Assembly (NCBI RefSeq): GCF_003581645.1
Contig: NZ_QXFK01000014.1
Location: forward strand, 248,001-312,000
Direction: 5' to 3'
Source of the DNA: Pelagerythrobacter aerophilus
GTDB taxonomy: Bacteria > Pseudomonadota > Alphaproteobacteria > Sphingomonadales > Sphingomonadaceae
Length of the DNA: 64,000 nucleotides
The notes beneath the pieces were generated by a model, which worked only from the letters and a program-made list of their open reading frames with translations, had not been told where the DNA came from and made no database searches. Numbering within the stretch: the first letter of the stretch is position 1; every line of letters starts with the position of its first letter. Below, one piece after another: positions 8,091 through 16,620 of the stretch. The translations under genes were made by a program, and so were the position numbers.

Positions 8091-9096
8091 CTGCAAGCAA
8101 TCCCACACTCATCGCGTAGTAGTTCGAGCAGTTGTATTCGAGGATAACCCTATAATTTGCCGTTAAGAGCCAGGCCGGAGTCCCTGGCCCATCGGGCTGA
8201 AAGAGCGAGGCCATCACGCTGTCGTCCAGCGGGCGCTGCGGCTGAACGCCAAGCGCCCGCCACTCGCCCACGGTCCGCCACTGGCTATGCCGTTCATGCA
8301 CGCGCGGGCACACGGGCGAGGCGACCTTGCTGCGCACGGCGGACCAGTTGAACCCGCTCGGCACCGACGCGCGCACGCCCCAGGGCTGCCCGGCCCGCCA
8401 GCCTGCATCGCGGAAATAGTTGGCAATCGACGCGAGCGTATCGGCGCTGTTGTTGAAGATGTTCGCCCGTCCGTCGCCGTCGCCGTCGGCAGCCAGGCGC
8501 AGATAGACGCTCGGCAGGAACTGCGGATTGCCGAACGCGCCGGCCCAGCTTCCCCGGAGCTGCGAGCGAGGATAGCCCTTGTCGGCGACCTTGAGCAGGT
8601 CGATGAACTCGCCCGCGAACAGCTCCCGGCGGCGTCCTTCCCAGGCAAGGGTGGCAAGCGCCTGGGCGAGGTCGAAGCTTCCGGTAACCGCGCCATAGGC
8701 GGTTTCATGTCCCCAGATAGCGACCAGGACCTCGCCGGGCACGCCATACTCGCGCTCTATCGCCCGGATTGTGCCGAGCGAGGAGGAATAGGCGCGCCGG
8801 CCGCCATTGATACGGGCCGCGTCAACGTGACTATCGATGTAGGAGGATAGCGGAGGGTACCCGCTACCGCTCGACGACGATCCCGGCTGCCCGCGATCGA
8901 GTTCGATTACGCGGTGATTGGGCTGAAGCCCCTGGGTCATGCGCGCGATCGTCGCTTCGCTGACGCCTTCCGCCCGCGCCTGCGCCGCCAACTGCTGCAG
9001 ATAAGTGTCGAAAGGCATGTCCTGCGCTGTGGCAGGAACCGCAGGTGTGAATACCGCGGCGGAGAGGGCGAGATTCAGAAAGGCGCGCTTGATCAT
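8074..9096 (-). CDS. Lytic murein transglycosylase (MltB family)
   Basis: A 340-residue periplasmic enzyme that cleaves the MurNAc-GlcNAc bond to form 1,6-anhydro-muropeptides. A signal peptide with an ATA-Q cleavage site near residue 24 is visible. The catalytic Glu is E131, in IWGHETAYG, and the active-site strands GSWAGAFGNPQFLPS and FNNSADTLASIANYF match MltB-type enzymes. It lacks the N-terminal lipobox of E. coli MltB, so it is probably soluble in the periplasm. It heads the ten-gene minus-strand chain. No clear promoter was identified in the 124 bases up to the tRNA. Confidence 0.93.
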   Translation of the reverse strand: MIKRAFLNLALSAAVFTPAVPATAQDMPFDTYLQQLAAQARAEGVSEATIARMTQGLQPNHRVIELDRGQPGSSSSGSGYPPLSSYIDSHVDAARINGGRRAYSSSLGTIRAIEREYGVPGEVLVAIWGHETAYGAVTGSFDLAQALATLAWEGRRRELFAGEFIDLLKVADKGYPRSQLRGSWAGAFGNPQFLPSVYLRLAADGDGDGRANIFNNSADTLASIANYFRDAGWRAGQPWGVRASVPSGFNWSAVRSKVASPVCPRVHERHSQWRTVGEWRALGVQPQRPLDDSVMASLFQPDGPGTPAWLLTANYRVILEYNCSNYYAMSVGLLADEIAR

Positions 9097-9187
9097 GCGA
9101 ACGTTGTGGCAGAGCCCAGTTTAACCGCAAATGATTTTCGATGTTTACGATGTCGCGAAGGCCGAACCGCCTCGCCGATGATGACAA

Positions 9188-9213
9188 GCGCCCGCGTAGG
9201 CGCTAGCGGGCGC
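9188..9213. repeat. GC-rich inverted repeat upstream of tRNA-Ser
   Basis: GCGCCCGC and GCGGGCGC form a perfect 8-bp stem with a 10-base loop, ending 7 bases before the tRNA. It sits between divergently transcribed units, so it cannot terminate either neighbour. It may be part of the tRNA promoter region or a processing signal, but nothing in the sequence decides this. Confidence 0.4.
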
Positions 9214-9220
9214 AATCAGC

Positions 9221-9310
9221 GGACAGGTGGCCGAGTGGTTTAAGGCAGCGGTCTTGAAAACCGCCGTGGGTTAACGCCCACCGTGGGTTCGAATCCCACC
9301 CTGTCCGCCA
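9221..9310 (+). tRNA. tRNA-Ser (anticodon UGA)
   Basis: A 90-base type II tRNA. The acceptor stem is GGACAGG pairing with CCTGTCC, and the anticodon stem GCGGT/ACCGC holds loop CTTGAAA with anticodon TGA at 9255-9257. The long variable arm (CGTGGGTTAACGCCCACC) and the T arm GTGGG-TTCGAAT-CCCAC are clear. The CCA end is encoded. The long variable arm and UGA anticodon identify serine, decoding UCA and related codons. Confidence 0.98.
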
Positions 9311-9562
9311 CCTTCAGCCTGAAATGCGGTGGAGGGTCCGCCCGATTGGCCTTAGAGGGTCTGTGCTCGCTGCGCGTGTGCAGCAGATGATCTTCGCGCA
9401 CGCCGCCCGTCCGGTTCGCCTCGCAGCGGTCGCCATCGTGATCCTGCGGGTCATCGTCGATCTCGAATTCCATCGCACCTCTCCTTCGATGGAGAAACGC
9501 GTGGCCAGCCAAGCGGAAGCGGCCCCGTCGACAGAGCGCCCCGTTTTCTCGCCGAACCGCTG
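9311..9562. other. Non-coding or decayed spacer downstream of tRNA-Ser
   Basis: No intact gene is visible. On the minus strand a good ribosome-binding site (GGAGAGG) precedes ATG 9473, opening a frame that starts MEFEIDDDPQDHDGDRCEAN with coding-like third positions. It has no stop before running into the antisense of the tRNA. It may be the 5' end of another broken gene belonging to the decayed locus next to it. I do not recognise the peptide. Confidence 0.4.
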
Positions 9563-9794
9563 TCAGGCGGTTATCGCGTGGCGCCGGAGCGCTTCGTAGT
9601 CGGCCCGACAAGCCTCCGCAGTCCATCGTGGCGATCGTTTCCGCCGCCATCGGATGCGGCTCCCCCGTCGCTTTGAGGAATGCTCCGTAGAACGGTTCGT
9701 CCGAGACGGCGCAATCGGCTCGCGAGGAGAAGCTGCGCATCATCGCGGTCGAGATGTTGCGCGGGCCGGACCACATGGCGATGCGGATCGTCAC
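9563..9794 (-). pseudogene. Sulfotransferase-like gene remnant with internal deletion
   Basis: From GTG 9794 the frame reads VTIRIAMWSGPRNISTAMMR and continues through SDEPFYGAFLKATGEPHPMA to about 9618. This matches the N-terminus of the P-loop sulfotransferase-like family often paired with class IV aminotransferases. Homology-like sequence then stops. In another frame, ADYEALRRHAITA ends at a TGA at 9563-9565 and looks like the family C-terminus. Only about 80 of the roughly 240 expected codons remain, so a central deletion with a frame change is inferred. Confidence 0.6.
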
Positions 9795-9821
9795 GGCCGC
9801 GCCCTCCCGCGACATCCCGCG

Positions 9822-10064
9822 CGAGGCGATCGAGATATGGATCGCCTTCGCGCCGCGCCACAGGCGGTCGAGATGCCGGTCGAGGAAAGCAAGGTGGCCG
9901 CGATGCAGCCTGATGCCTTCCCACACGCCATCGCCGAGCATGAAACCGCTGTCGAACACGCTGACTTTCGCTTCGGCACGCGGGAAATGCTCGCCGTTCA
10001 CGTCGATCAGAATAGTCTCGTTTCGCCCATCCGGAACGTAGTGGTGCGTGCCCGCGTCATTCGC
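9822..10064 (-). pseudogene. Class IV aminotransferase remnant (N-terminal part only)
   Basis: Directly after the antiporter stop codon the frame reads THHYVPDGRNETILIDVNGE, then VSVFDSGFMLGDGVWEG and HLDRLWRGAKAIHI. This is the typical N-terminus of a fold-type IV PLP aminotransferase (D-amino acid or branched-chain type). Homology stops near 9822, before the PLP lysine region, and the sulfotransferase-like fragment starts 27 bases later in the same frame. The only in-frame start I see is GTG 10001, so the natural start may also be lost. About 80 of the usual 280-300 residues remain. Confidence 0.75.
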
Positions 10065-11927
10065 TCAGTGCCCTCTCTGGACGATGTCGTCCATCATCTC
10101 GCGCAGCTTCGGATCCCATTCGGCGCGCAATTCCCTGATCTTGGCGAGCAGGGGTTCGTTCTCGTAGGCGGGAATATCGAGCCGGTAGAGGTCCGCGACT
10201 TCACGCATCGAAGTGCGGTCCATTTCCTCGAACGCATCCGCCATCGCGCGGGCCGCCTGCCGGTCGGCGCCGAGCGCTTCATAGGCGGAGCGGCCCATGC
10301 GGATCGCAGCGTCGTAGGTCTCGCGGATCACGTCGCGGCATCCCATCGCCCACAAATGATAGACATGGTCACGATCGATGGCGCGCGCGATGACATGGAG
10401 CTGCGGGAAATTCTTGATCGCATACTGCACGAGCTTGTCGATCTGCTCACGCTCGTCGAGTGCCACGATCAGCAGCTTCGCACGCGCGATCCCGGCTGAA
10501 GCCAGCAAGTCGGGCCGGGTCGCGTCACCGAAATAGCTCTTCACGCCGAACTTCTTGAGATGCTCGAGATGCGTTGAATCGTAGTCGATCACCGTCGCCC
10601 GGCGTCCTGCGGCGTCGAGCATTCGGTCGACGATCCCTCCGACCCGGCCGCGGCCTGCGATGATGATCGGGTTTTCCTCCTCGATCGTGTCCGCCTCGCG
10701 CTCTTCCCCGCGGCAATAGGCTGCCTCGATCAGTCTGCTATAGGCGATGAACAGCAGCGGTGTGGCGAGCATCGTGAGCGCCACGATCAGCAGCAGCATG
10801 TCCGCGGTTTCGCCGTCGAGGACGAAATTGGCCACGGCAAAACCGATCAACACGAACGCGAATTCCCCCGCCTGCGCCAGGCTGAGAGAGAAGAGCCAAG
10901 ACGCCTGACGCCGGATTCCGGCCACGCGCGCGATCAACGCCAGAACCGCGGCCTTCACCGCGATCACGACCGCTGCCCAGAACAGAACCGTGTTCCAGTT
11001 CTCCATCGCCAGTGTGAAGTCGATTCCCGCCCCGACGGTAATGAAGAACAGGCCCAGCAGCAGGCCCTTGAACGGCTCGATGTCACTTTCAAGCTCGTGC
11101 CGGTATTCGCTGTTCGCCAGTACCACCCCTGCCAGAAAAGTGCCGAGCGCGGGCGAGAGGCCGACGATCGTCATCAGCAGCGCGATGCCGATCACGAAGA
11201 CGAGCGCCGTGGCGGTGAACAATTCGCGCAAGTGCGCCGCAGCGATGAAGCGGAAGACCGGCCGGGTGAGATAGGTGCCGATAAGCACGACCGCTCCGAC
11301 CGCGGCAAGCGTCGTCAAGCCGGAGAGCCAGACCGGCATGCCTTCGGTCAGGTTGAAGCCGCCGCCGTGGCCATGAGCGGCTTCCGCGCTTGCGGCCCCT
11401 GCCGTAGCGAGTTCGGGCAAGGCAAGAAACGGCAAGATGGCGAGCATTGGAATGACCGCCACATCCTGAAAGAGCAGGACTGAAAAGCTTGCTTCACCGC
11501 CCTCGCTCTTCAGCAGCCCCTTTTCGGTGAGCGTCTGCACGATGATTGCGGTGGACGAGAGGGCGAGTACCATCCCGATCGCGAGCGCGGTGCGCCACTC
11601 CTGTCCCGCGGCCATCATCGCGCCGGCGAGCGCAAGCGTGGTCAGCAGGACCTGCCCGCCCCCAAGTCCGACAAGGCGCCGGCGCATTTCCCACAGCTTC
11701 TTCGGCTCGAGCTCCAGCCCGACGATGAACAGCATCATGACCACGCCGAACTCGGCGAAGGCCTGCAGAGCACCCACGTCGACCCGAAGGGCGCCGAGCA
11801 ATGGTGAAATCGCCATCCCCGCGAGAAGATAGCCGAGCACCGATCCCAACCCGAACCGGGTGGCGAGCGGCACGGCCACCACGCCCGCCATCATGATCAC
11901 GAAGGCGAGAATCAGGAACTCGGTCAT
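10065..11927 (-). CDS. CPA2-family K+/H+ antiporter with TrkA-N domain (KefB/YbaL-like)
   Basis: A 620-residue inner-membrane cation:proton antiporter. About 12 hydrophobic spans occupy residues 1-400 and include the ion-path segment LSPALGTFLAGVVLANSEY. A Rossmann RCK/TrkA-N domain follows (PIIIAGRGRVGGIVDRML, then VIDYDSTHLEHLKKFGVKSYFGDATRPDLL), which in Kef-type proteins binds NAD(H) and gates the channel. A short cytosolic tail ends at QRGH. A strong GAGGAGG lies just before the ATG. Whether K+ or Na+ is moved, and whether glutathione regulates it, cannot be read from the sequence. Confidence 0.93.
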   Translation of the reverse strand: MTEFLILAFVIMMAGVVAVPLATRFGLGSVLGYLLAGMAISPLLGALRVDVGALQAFAEFGVVMMLFIVGLELEPKKLWEMRRRLVGLGGGQVLLTTLALAGAMMAAGQEWRTALAIGMVLALSSTAIIVQTLTEKGLLKSEGGEASFSVLLFQDVAVIPMLAILPFLALPELATAGAASAEAAHGHGGGFNLTEGMPVWLSGLTTLAAVGAVVLIGTYLTRPVFRFIAAAHLRELFTATALVFVIGIALLMTIVGLSPALGTFLAGVVLANSEYRHELESDIEPFKGLLLGLFFITVGAGIDFTLAMENWNTVLFWAAVVIAVKAAVLALIARVAGIRRQASWLFSLSLAQAGEFAFVLIGFAVANFVLDGETADMLLLIVALTMLATPLLFIAYSRLIEAAYCRGEEREADTIEEENPIIIAGRGRVGGIVDRMLDAAGRRATVIDYDSTHLEHLKKFGVKSYFGDATRPDLLASAGIARAKLLIVALDEREQIDKLVQYAIKNFPQLHVIARAIDRDHVYHLWAMGCRDVIRETYDAAIRMGRSAYEALGADRQAARAMADAFEEMDRTSMREVADLYRLDIPAYENEPLLAKIRELRAEWDPKLREMMDDIVQRGH

Positions 11928-11956
11928 CTCACCCTCCTCGCTCGGTTACCACTCGC

Positions 11957-12016
11957 GAGTCCCGGCGCACGCCGGTACCTCAGACCGCTCCCGGACGTCT
12001 TTCCGCCTTCGTCTAA
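11957..12016. repeat. Degenerate copy of a palindromic intergenic repeat
   Basis: This part of the spacer between the antiporter and lpdA contains GAGTCCC, an internal CCGGCG-CA-CGCCGG palindrome and ACCTCAGAC. These align in order with the left arm of the better-preserved element at 41024-41101 (GAATCCC, GAAGGCGG, ACCTCAGAC). I treat it as a divergent member of the same dispersed family. It carries no gene. Confidence 0.4.
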
Positions 12017-12045
12017 GGCCCGAGCCTAGGCCGGCCTCGCAACTC

Positions 12046-13455
12046 CTAGATATGCAGCGCGCGGCCGTAAGCGCCGAGCACACTCTCGTGCATCATCTCC
12101 GAAAGAGTTGGATGAGGGAAGACCGTCTGCATCAGCTCGGCTTCAGTCGTCTCCAGCGTCTTGCCGACGGTATAGCCCTGAATCAGCTCGGTAACTTCGG
12201 CGCCGATCATGTGCGCGCCGAGCAGTTCGCCGGTCTTCGCGTCGAACACGGTCTTGATGAAGCCTTCCGCTTCACCCAGTGCGATCGCCTTACCGTTGCC
12301 GATGAAGGGGAAGTTGCCGACCTTCACTTCGTGACCGGCTTCCTTGGCCTTCGCCTCGGTCATGCCGACGCTGGCGATCTGCGGATGGCAATAGGTGCAG
12401 CCCGGGATGTTGTTGCGGTCGAGCGGGTGTGGGTGGACATCCTTGTTGCCCAGTTCCTGCGCGATCGCCTCGGCCGCGGTGACGCCTTCATGGCTTGCCT
12501 TGTGCGCCAGCCAAGGCCCAGGCGTACAATCACCGATCGCCCACAGGCCTTTCGTCTTCGTGCGGCCGTACGGATCGATCTGAATGAAACCGCGGTCCAT
12601 TTCGACCAGCTTCTCCAAGCCGACATTTTCCGTGTTGGGCTGGATGCCGACGGCGACGATCACGTGGCTGAACTCGGTGTCCGAGGTCTTGCCGTCCTTC
12701 GCCTTGATCTTCGCCTTCACCCCGCTCGCACCGACCTTCAGGTCCTCGACGCCCGCTCCGGTCATGATCGTCATGCCCTGCTTGGTGAGCGACTTTTCGA
12801 GGAAGGTGGAGACGTCCTTGTCCTCCACGGGCACGATCCGGTCGAGCATCTCCACGACTGTAACTTCGGCGCCCATATCGTTGTAGAAGCTTGCGAATTC
12901 GATTCCGATCGCGCCGCTGCCGATGACAAGCAACTTCTTCGGCATCTCGGGCGGGGTCATCGCATGGCGATAGGTCCAAACGCGCTTTCCGTCGGCCTTC
13001 GCGAAGGGAAGGTCCCGCGCCCGCGCGCCGGTCGCGACGATCACGTGCTTGGCCTCCAGCTTCTCCTCGCCCTTGTCTCCTTTGACGGTCAGCGAGGTCG
13101 GGCCGGTCATGGTCCCTTCGCCCATGTGGACCGTGATCTTGTTCTTCTTCATCAGGTGCGTGACGCCCTGGTTGAGCTGCTTGGCGACACCCCGACTGCG
13201 CTTCACCACCGCTTCGAGATCGGCCTCTATCTCCTTGGCTTTGAGGCCATAATCCTGCGCGTGCTGCATGTAGTGGAATATCTCGGCCGAGCGCAGCAGC
13301 GCCTTGGTCGGGATGCAGCCCCAGTTGAGGCAGATACCGCCCAGGTTCTCGCGCTCGACGATCGCGGTCTTCAAACCGAGCTGAGCGCAGCGGATCGCCG
13401 CGACATAGCCGCCGGGGCCCGAACCGAGCACGATAACGTCGTATTTGTCAGCCAT
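12046..13455 (-). CDS. lpdA: Dihydrolipoyl dehydrogenase (E3)
   Basis: A 469-residue FAD-dependent disulfide oxidoreductase that reoxidises the lipoyl group of 2-oxo acid dehydrogenase complexes with NAD+. The FAD-binding GSGPGGYVAA (11-20), the redox pair C42/C47 in GGICLNWGCIPTK, the NAD-binding VIGSGAIGIEFASFYNDMG and the active-site HPTLSE (His448, Glu453) are all present. It is the last gene of the E2-to-E3 operon and overlaps the thioesterase gene by 8 bases, which argues that this E3 serves the pyruvate dehydrogenase complex. Confidence 0.97.
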   Translation of the reverse strand: MADKYDVIVLGSGPGGYVAAIRCAQLGLKTAIVERENLGGICLNWGCIPTKALLRSAEIFHYMQHAQDYGLKAKEIEADLEAVVKRSRGVAKQLNQGVTHLMKKNKITVHMGEGTMTGPTSLTVKGDKGEEKLEAKHVIVATGARARDLPFAKADGKRVWTYRHAMTPPEMPKKLLVIGSGAIGIEFASFYNDMGAEVTVVEMLDRIVPVEDKDVSTFLEKSLTKQGMTIMTGAGVEDLKVGASGVKAKIKAKDGKTSDTEFSHVIVAVGIQPNTENVGLEKLVEMDRGFIQIDPYGRTKTKGLWAIGDCTPGPWLAHKASHEGVTAAEAIAQELGNKDVHPHPLDRNNIPGCTYCHPQIASVGMTEAKAKEAGHEVKVGNFPFIGNGKAIALGEAEGFIKTVFDAKTGELLGAHMIGAEVTELIQGYTVGKTLETTEAELMQTVFPHPTLSEMMHESVLGAYGRALHI

Positions 13456-13864
13456 TCGTCATTTCCTTGGGGAGTGATGTCGCCGCCTCGCCAACCGCCC
13501 GCGGGCGATCGTTTTCGTCGAGCAGCACGAATTTGAAAGTTCCGGCCGCGACCTTGACGGTCGCCTCGCCATTGCGTTCACGCGCTATCGCTTCGGCGGC
13601 GACAGTCAGCGACGTGCGGCCGGTCGCGGCGATGTCGCAGTAAACCGAGAGTTCGTCGCCCACCGTCATCGCGCCGGGAAACGCGAAGTCGGTGGCGGAG
13701 ACCACGACCGCCTTGCCCCGCCCTACCTGGCTCGCGAGCGACCCTGCGGCGAGGGCCATCTGACTCATCAGCCATCCCCCGAACACGCCACCATAAGGGT
13801 TGGTGTCCGCCGGCATGGCGGTGACGCGGATCGAAGGGACGCGGGCAGCGCTCATGTCCGTCAT
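13448..13864 (-). CDS. Acyl-CoA thioesterase, hot-dog fold
   Basis: A 138-residue protein of the acyl-CoA thioester hydrolase (YciA/BFIT-like) family. The hot-dog signature is visible as TNPYGGVFGGWLMSQM near the N-terminus, followed by the strand VVVSATDFAFPGAMTVGDEL and LSVYCDIAATGRTSLTV. The ATG at 13864 overlaps the stop of the upstream gene as ATGA, which decides the start over the longer open frame. It lies between the E2 and E3 genes, so a housekeeping role in acyl-CoA turnover around pyruvate dehydrogenase is tempting but unproven. Confidence 0.88.
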   Translation of the reverse strand: MTDMSAARVPSIRVTAMPADTNPYGGVFGGWLMSQMALAAGSLASQVGRGKAVVVSATDFAFPGAMTVGDELSVYCDIAATGRTSLTVAAEAIARERNGEATVKVAAGTFKFVLLDENDRPRAVGEAATSLPKEMTNG

Positions 13865-14262
13865 CCCACCACCAGTTCGAGGTTTTCGGCGATGACCCAA
13901 CCATGGCGGCACGGCCCGTCATACAAGCGCTTCTCCGGCACGGGGCTGCTGACGCGGCAGTCGCCGAGTTCCTGGAACTTGCCTGATGGATAGACGATGC
14001 CCTGCCACTCGCCCGACGCCTCGCACAGCCAGACGAGCGTCTTGTGCGGAAGTTTCTCGCTTTCGGGAGCCTCGGGATCGGGGCGCTCGCGTACCGGCTC
14101 CTCTTCGTCGTATGTTGCGATGCGCGCGATCCCTCCGCAGGCATCCGCCCCCGGTCCTTCCAGCCCGATCATCGGCACACGCACTTCGCCCGCCGGTGCA
14201 GTCGGGGGCGCGGGCGGACCTATGACCTGCGCGGTCAGCAGGATGGCGGGCAGCAGGCCCAC
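13861..14262 (-). CDS. Secreted small protein, SH3-like hypothetical
   Basis: A 133-residue protein with a short N-terminal signal sequence (MGLLPAILLTAQVIG) and a Pro-rich segment. A compact domain follows with four cysteines (ADACGG, VWLCEAS, GDCRVSS, YDGPCRHGWV) and a C-terminal strand WVIAENLELV typical of bacterial SH3-like folds. It starts with GTG one base after the E2 stop and overlaps the thioesterase start by 4 bases. It is therefore translated from the pyruvate dehydrogenase operon although it looks exported. Function unknown. Confidence 0.75.
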   Translation of the reverse strand: MGLLPAILLTAQVIGPPAPPTAPAGEVRVPMIGLEGPGADACGGIARIATYDEEEPVRERPDPEAPESEKLPHKTLVWLCEASGEWQGIVYPSGKFQELGDCRVSSPVPEKRLYDGPCRHGWVIAENLELVVG

Positions 14263-14263
14263 G

Positions 14264-15607
14264 TCAGACGAGTAGTCCCATCGGATTTTCGACCAGGTTC
14301 CTGAAGGCCTCCATCAGCTTGGCGCCATCGACACCGTCGATCGCCCGGTGGTCGAAGCTGCCCGTAGCGGTCATCATCGTGGCGACGCCAAGCGCATCGT
14401 CGATTACGTGAGGCCGCTTCTCGCCTGCGCCGACCGCCAGGATCATCGCCTGCGGCGGATTGATCACGGCGTCGAACTGCTTGGTCCCGAACATGCCGAG
14501 GTTGGAGATCGAGGCCGTGCCGCCCTGGTACTCGTGCGGCTGCAGCTTGCCGTCGCGCGCCTTGCCCGCGAGTTCCTTCATTTCGGTCGAGATCTGCGCC
14601 AGACCTTTGTGTCCGGCATCGACAACGATCGGGGTGATCAGTCCGCTCGGCGCGGCAACCGCGACGGAAATGTCCTGCCGCGTGTACTGGTGGAGCTCAT
14701 CACCCTGGAAGCTGACGTTGCACTGCGGCACACGCTGCAGCGCCCGTGCGAGAGCCTTGATCAGGAGGTCGTTGACCGAGAGCTTGACGCCGTCCGCCTC
14801 GAGGCTGGCGTTGAGCTCTCCGCGCAGTTTCAACAGCGCATCGAGCCGCACGTCCACCGTGAGATAGATATGCGGGATCGTCTGCTTTGCTTCCGTCAGC
14901 CTGCGCGCGATGACCTTGCGCACGTTGTTGAGCTTCTGTGCCTCGTAAGGCGCGCCGAACTCGCTCTGCTGAGCGCCCGCAGGGGCTGCGGTCTTTGCCG
15001 GCTCTGCGGCCTTGGAAGGGGCTTGCGCTTGCCCGGCGGCGGTCGGCGCACCCTCGACATCCGCTTTCACGATTCGCCCGTTGGGCCCACTTCCCTGAAC
15101 CGACGCGAGATCGATCCCCTTCTGCTCGGCGATACGTTTGGCCAGCGGAGAGGCGATCACACGGTCGCCATCGGCTTTGGGCGCAGCGGGGGTTTTCGGC
15201 TTCTCCTGAGCCCCCGCGGAGGTGGGGGATTTCGGCCGCTCGTCGGACGGTTTTTCTTCGCCGCCGGAGGCCCCGGCCTTCGCTGGGGCCCGGTCCTTCT
15301 TCCCAGTCTCTTCGCTCTCGGCAGGCTTTGATTCCGCCGCAGCCTTCGCGTCTTCCGGATCCTCATCCTCGCCGGCGAGCGTAGCGATCACGGTGCCGAC
15401 TTTCACGCCTTCGGTGCCTTCCGGCACCTCGATCTTGACGATCGTTCCTTCGTCGACCGCCTCGAATTCCATCGTCGCCTTGTCGGTCTCGATCTCGGCC
15501 ATCACGTCGCCGGCGCTGACCTGATCGCCCTCTTTCACGAGCCATCGGGCGAGCGTGCCCTCCTCCATGGTGGGCGAAAGGGCGGGCATCTTGATCGGCG
15601 TGGGCAT
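14264..15607 (-). CDS. pdhC: Pyruvate dehydrogenase complex E2, dihydrolipoyllysine acetyltransferase
   Basis: A 447-residue E2 core subunit. One lipoyl domain carries the lipoyl-Lys at residue 43 ([10 protein letters not shown]). A long linker follows (about 80-145), then the peripheral subunit-binding domain at 150-187 ([15 protein letters not shown]), a second Ala/Pro linker, and the catalytic domain with DHRAIDG (His420, Asp424). The ATG at 15607 fits the lipoyl domain start [18 protein letters not shown]1 genes are not in the window. The first linker contains a segment (residues 106-136) that looks like a translated intergenic repeat. Confidence 0.96.
   Translation of the reverse strand: MPTPIKMPALSPTMEEGTLARWLVKEGDQVSAGDVMAEIETDKATMEFEAVDEGTIVKIEVPEGTEGVKVGTVIATLAGEDEDPEDAKAAAESKPAESEETGKKDRAPAKAGASGGEEKPSDERPKSPTSAGAQEKPKTPAAPKADGDRVIASPLAKRIAEQKGIDLASVQGSGPNGRIVKADVEGAPTAAGQAQAPSKAAEPAKTAAPAGAQQSEFGAPYEAQKLNNVRKVIARRLTEAKQTIPHIYLTVDVRLDALLKLRGELNASLEADGVKLSVNDLLIKALARALQRVPQCNVSFQGDELHQYTRQDISVAVAAPSGLITPIVVDAGHKGLAQISTEMKELAGKARDGKLQPHEYQGGTASISNLGMFGTKQFDAVINPPQAMILAVGAGEKRPHVIDDALGVATMMTATGSFDHRAIDGVDGAKLMEAFRNLVENPMGLLV
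15200..15295 (-). repeat. Palindromic repeat copy apparently translated in the E2 linker
   Basis: Within the first E2 linker the minus strand reads GCCCCAGCGAAGGCCGGGG at one side and CCCCCACCTCCGCGGGGG near the other. Both resemble the arms of the intergenic element at 41024-41101 (CCCCCGCGAAGGCGGGG, and GCCCCGCCTTCGCGGGGG followed by ACAGG or TCAGG). The encoded peptide begins [10 protein letters not shown]. The match is by eye and includes several mismatches. Confidence 0.5.
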
Positions 15608-15723
15608 GTTTACGTCGGGTCCTCGCGAATTTTTCGGCCCTGCTCTGGCCAATTTGGCGCGCACGGGCAAGGTCCTTGCGCGGAATACGATTTCATCGGA
15701 TACCCGCTCCCGGAGGGCAATGC

Positions 15724-16176
15724 ATGCGGGTCTATCTCGTGATCATGGACGAGACCGAGGAAGCGCGCAAAGCGCTGCGGTTCGCTGCGCGCCGAGCGAC
15801 TGCGACGGGCGGCGCGGTGCACATCCTCGCACTGGTGCAACCGCAGAGCTTCAACGCTTTCGGCGGCGTCCAGGCGACCATCGAGCAGGAAGCGCGCGAT
15901 CGCGCCGAAGTCATGGCGACCAGCGCGGCGGGCAACCTCTATTCCGAAAGTGGCAAGATGCCGACTATCGCGGTGCGAGTCGGCGAAGGCCAGGCGGTGA
16001 TCAAGGACTACCTTGCCGAGCATCCTGAAGTCGCCGCGCTCGTCCTCGGCTCTGCGCCTGAGGGCGGGCCCGGGCCGCTCGTGACGCATTTCTCCGCGCA
16101 CGCCGGCTCGTTGCCCTGCCCTCTCTTTGTGATTCCCGGCTCGCTGAGCCCGGAGGATATCGATCAGTTGAGCTAG
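15724..16176 (+). CDS. Universal stress protein family protein
   Basis: A 150-residue single UspA-type domain. The first strand [18 protein letters not shown], a middle [12 protein letters not shown], and the terminal strand PCPLFVIPG fit the Usp alpha/beta fold. The nucleotide-binding GxxGxxxxG(S/T) loop is only partly kept ([15 protein letters not shown]), so ATP binding is uncertain. A GGAGGG site six bases before ATG 15724 fixes the start. It is divergent from the E2 operon and its TAG overlaps the stop of the next gene as CTAG. Confidence 0.85.
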   Translation: MRVYLVIMDETEEARKALRFAARRATATGGAVHILALVQPQSFNAFGGVQATIEQEARDRAEVMATSAAGNLYSESGKMPTIAVRVGEGQAVIKDYLAEHPEVAALVLGSAPEGGPGPLVTHFSAHAGSLPCPLFVIPGSLSPEDIDQLS

Positions 16177-16562
16177 GCGGCGGAGGGCTGCGCGCCCAGC
16201 GCCTTCAACCCGCGCCATTCGAGAATCACGAACAGTTCGACCGCCACGGCCTGCGCAAGGATCACGGCGTGACCGAGCGTCGTCAGTGCGTTGAAATGGA
16301 GCAGCCAGACGACAAGGCTGGCGAGCACCCATCCGGTATTGCCTGCGACCACCGCCGCCAGCAGCGGGCGCGAGGGCTTATACGCGAGGAACGCCAGCAG
16401 AGCCGTCACCGGCAAGCAGATCCATCCGGCAGCGGCAACGATCGTCATTGGCAGGCCCAGGAGGGCCGCAATGGTAGCGGTGGCGCCCACGCAGAACGCG
16501 AAGAAGATCGCGCAACTGGCCGCATCGAGCACCAGGGCTTGGGTAAGAGTGATATTGCGCAT
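16173..16562 (-). CDS. Small four-span membrane protein, function unknown
   Basis: A 129-residue very hydrophobic protein with four predicted membrane spans (about 8-33, 38-60, 66-88 and 92-114) and a conserved-looking end, LEWRGLKALG. I cannot name the family with certainty. ATG 16562 has GGAG eight bases upstream, which decides it over a longer open frame. It is transcribed away from the XRE regulator at 16673, with a perfect palindrome between them. It is therefore the best candidate for that regulator's target. Confidence 0.8.
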   Translation of the reverse strand: MRNITLTQALVLDAASCAIFFAFCVGATATIAALLGLPMTIVAAAGWICLPVTALLAFLAYKPSRPLLAAVVAGNTGWVLASLVVWLLHFNALTTLGHAVILAQAVAVELFVILEWRGLKALGAQPSAA

Positions 16563-16620
16563 GTGCTGTACTCCGTTGGTTGGACAAGCGCATTGGTCGC
16601 AGCGGCGGCGAGGCAAGTCG

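Noticed and set aside
9188-9213. Terminator before tRNA-Ser
   Set aside because: The flanking genes are transcribed away from this stem, so it cannot terminate them. No T-run follows.
9240-9473. A minus-strand frame ending GFEPTVGVNPRRFSRPLP
   Set aside because: The end is the antisense translation of tRNA-Ser, a well-known spurious protein. Only the first part of the frame could be a gene remnant.
11860-13536. A 558-codon open frame antisense to lpdA
   Set aside because: The lpdA frame carries FAD, redox and catalytic motifs; the antisense frame has none.
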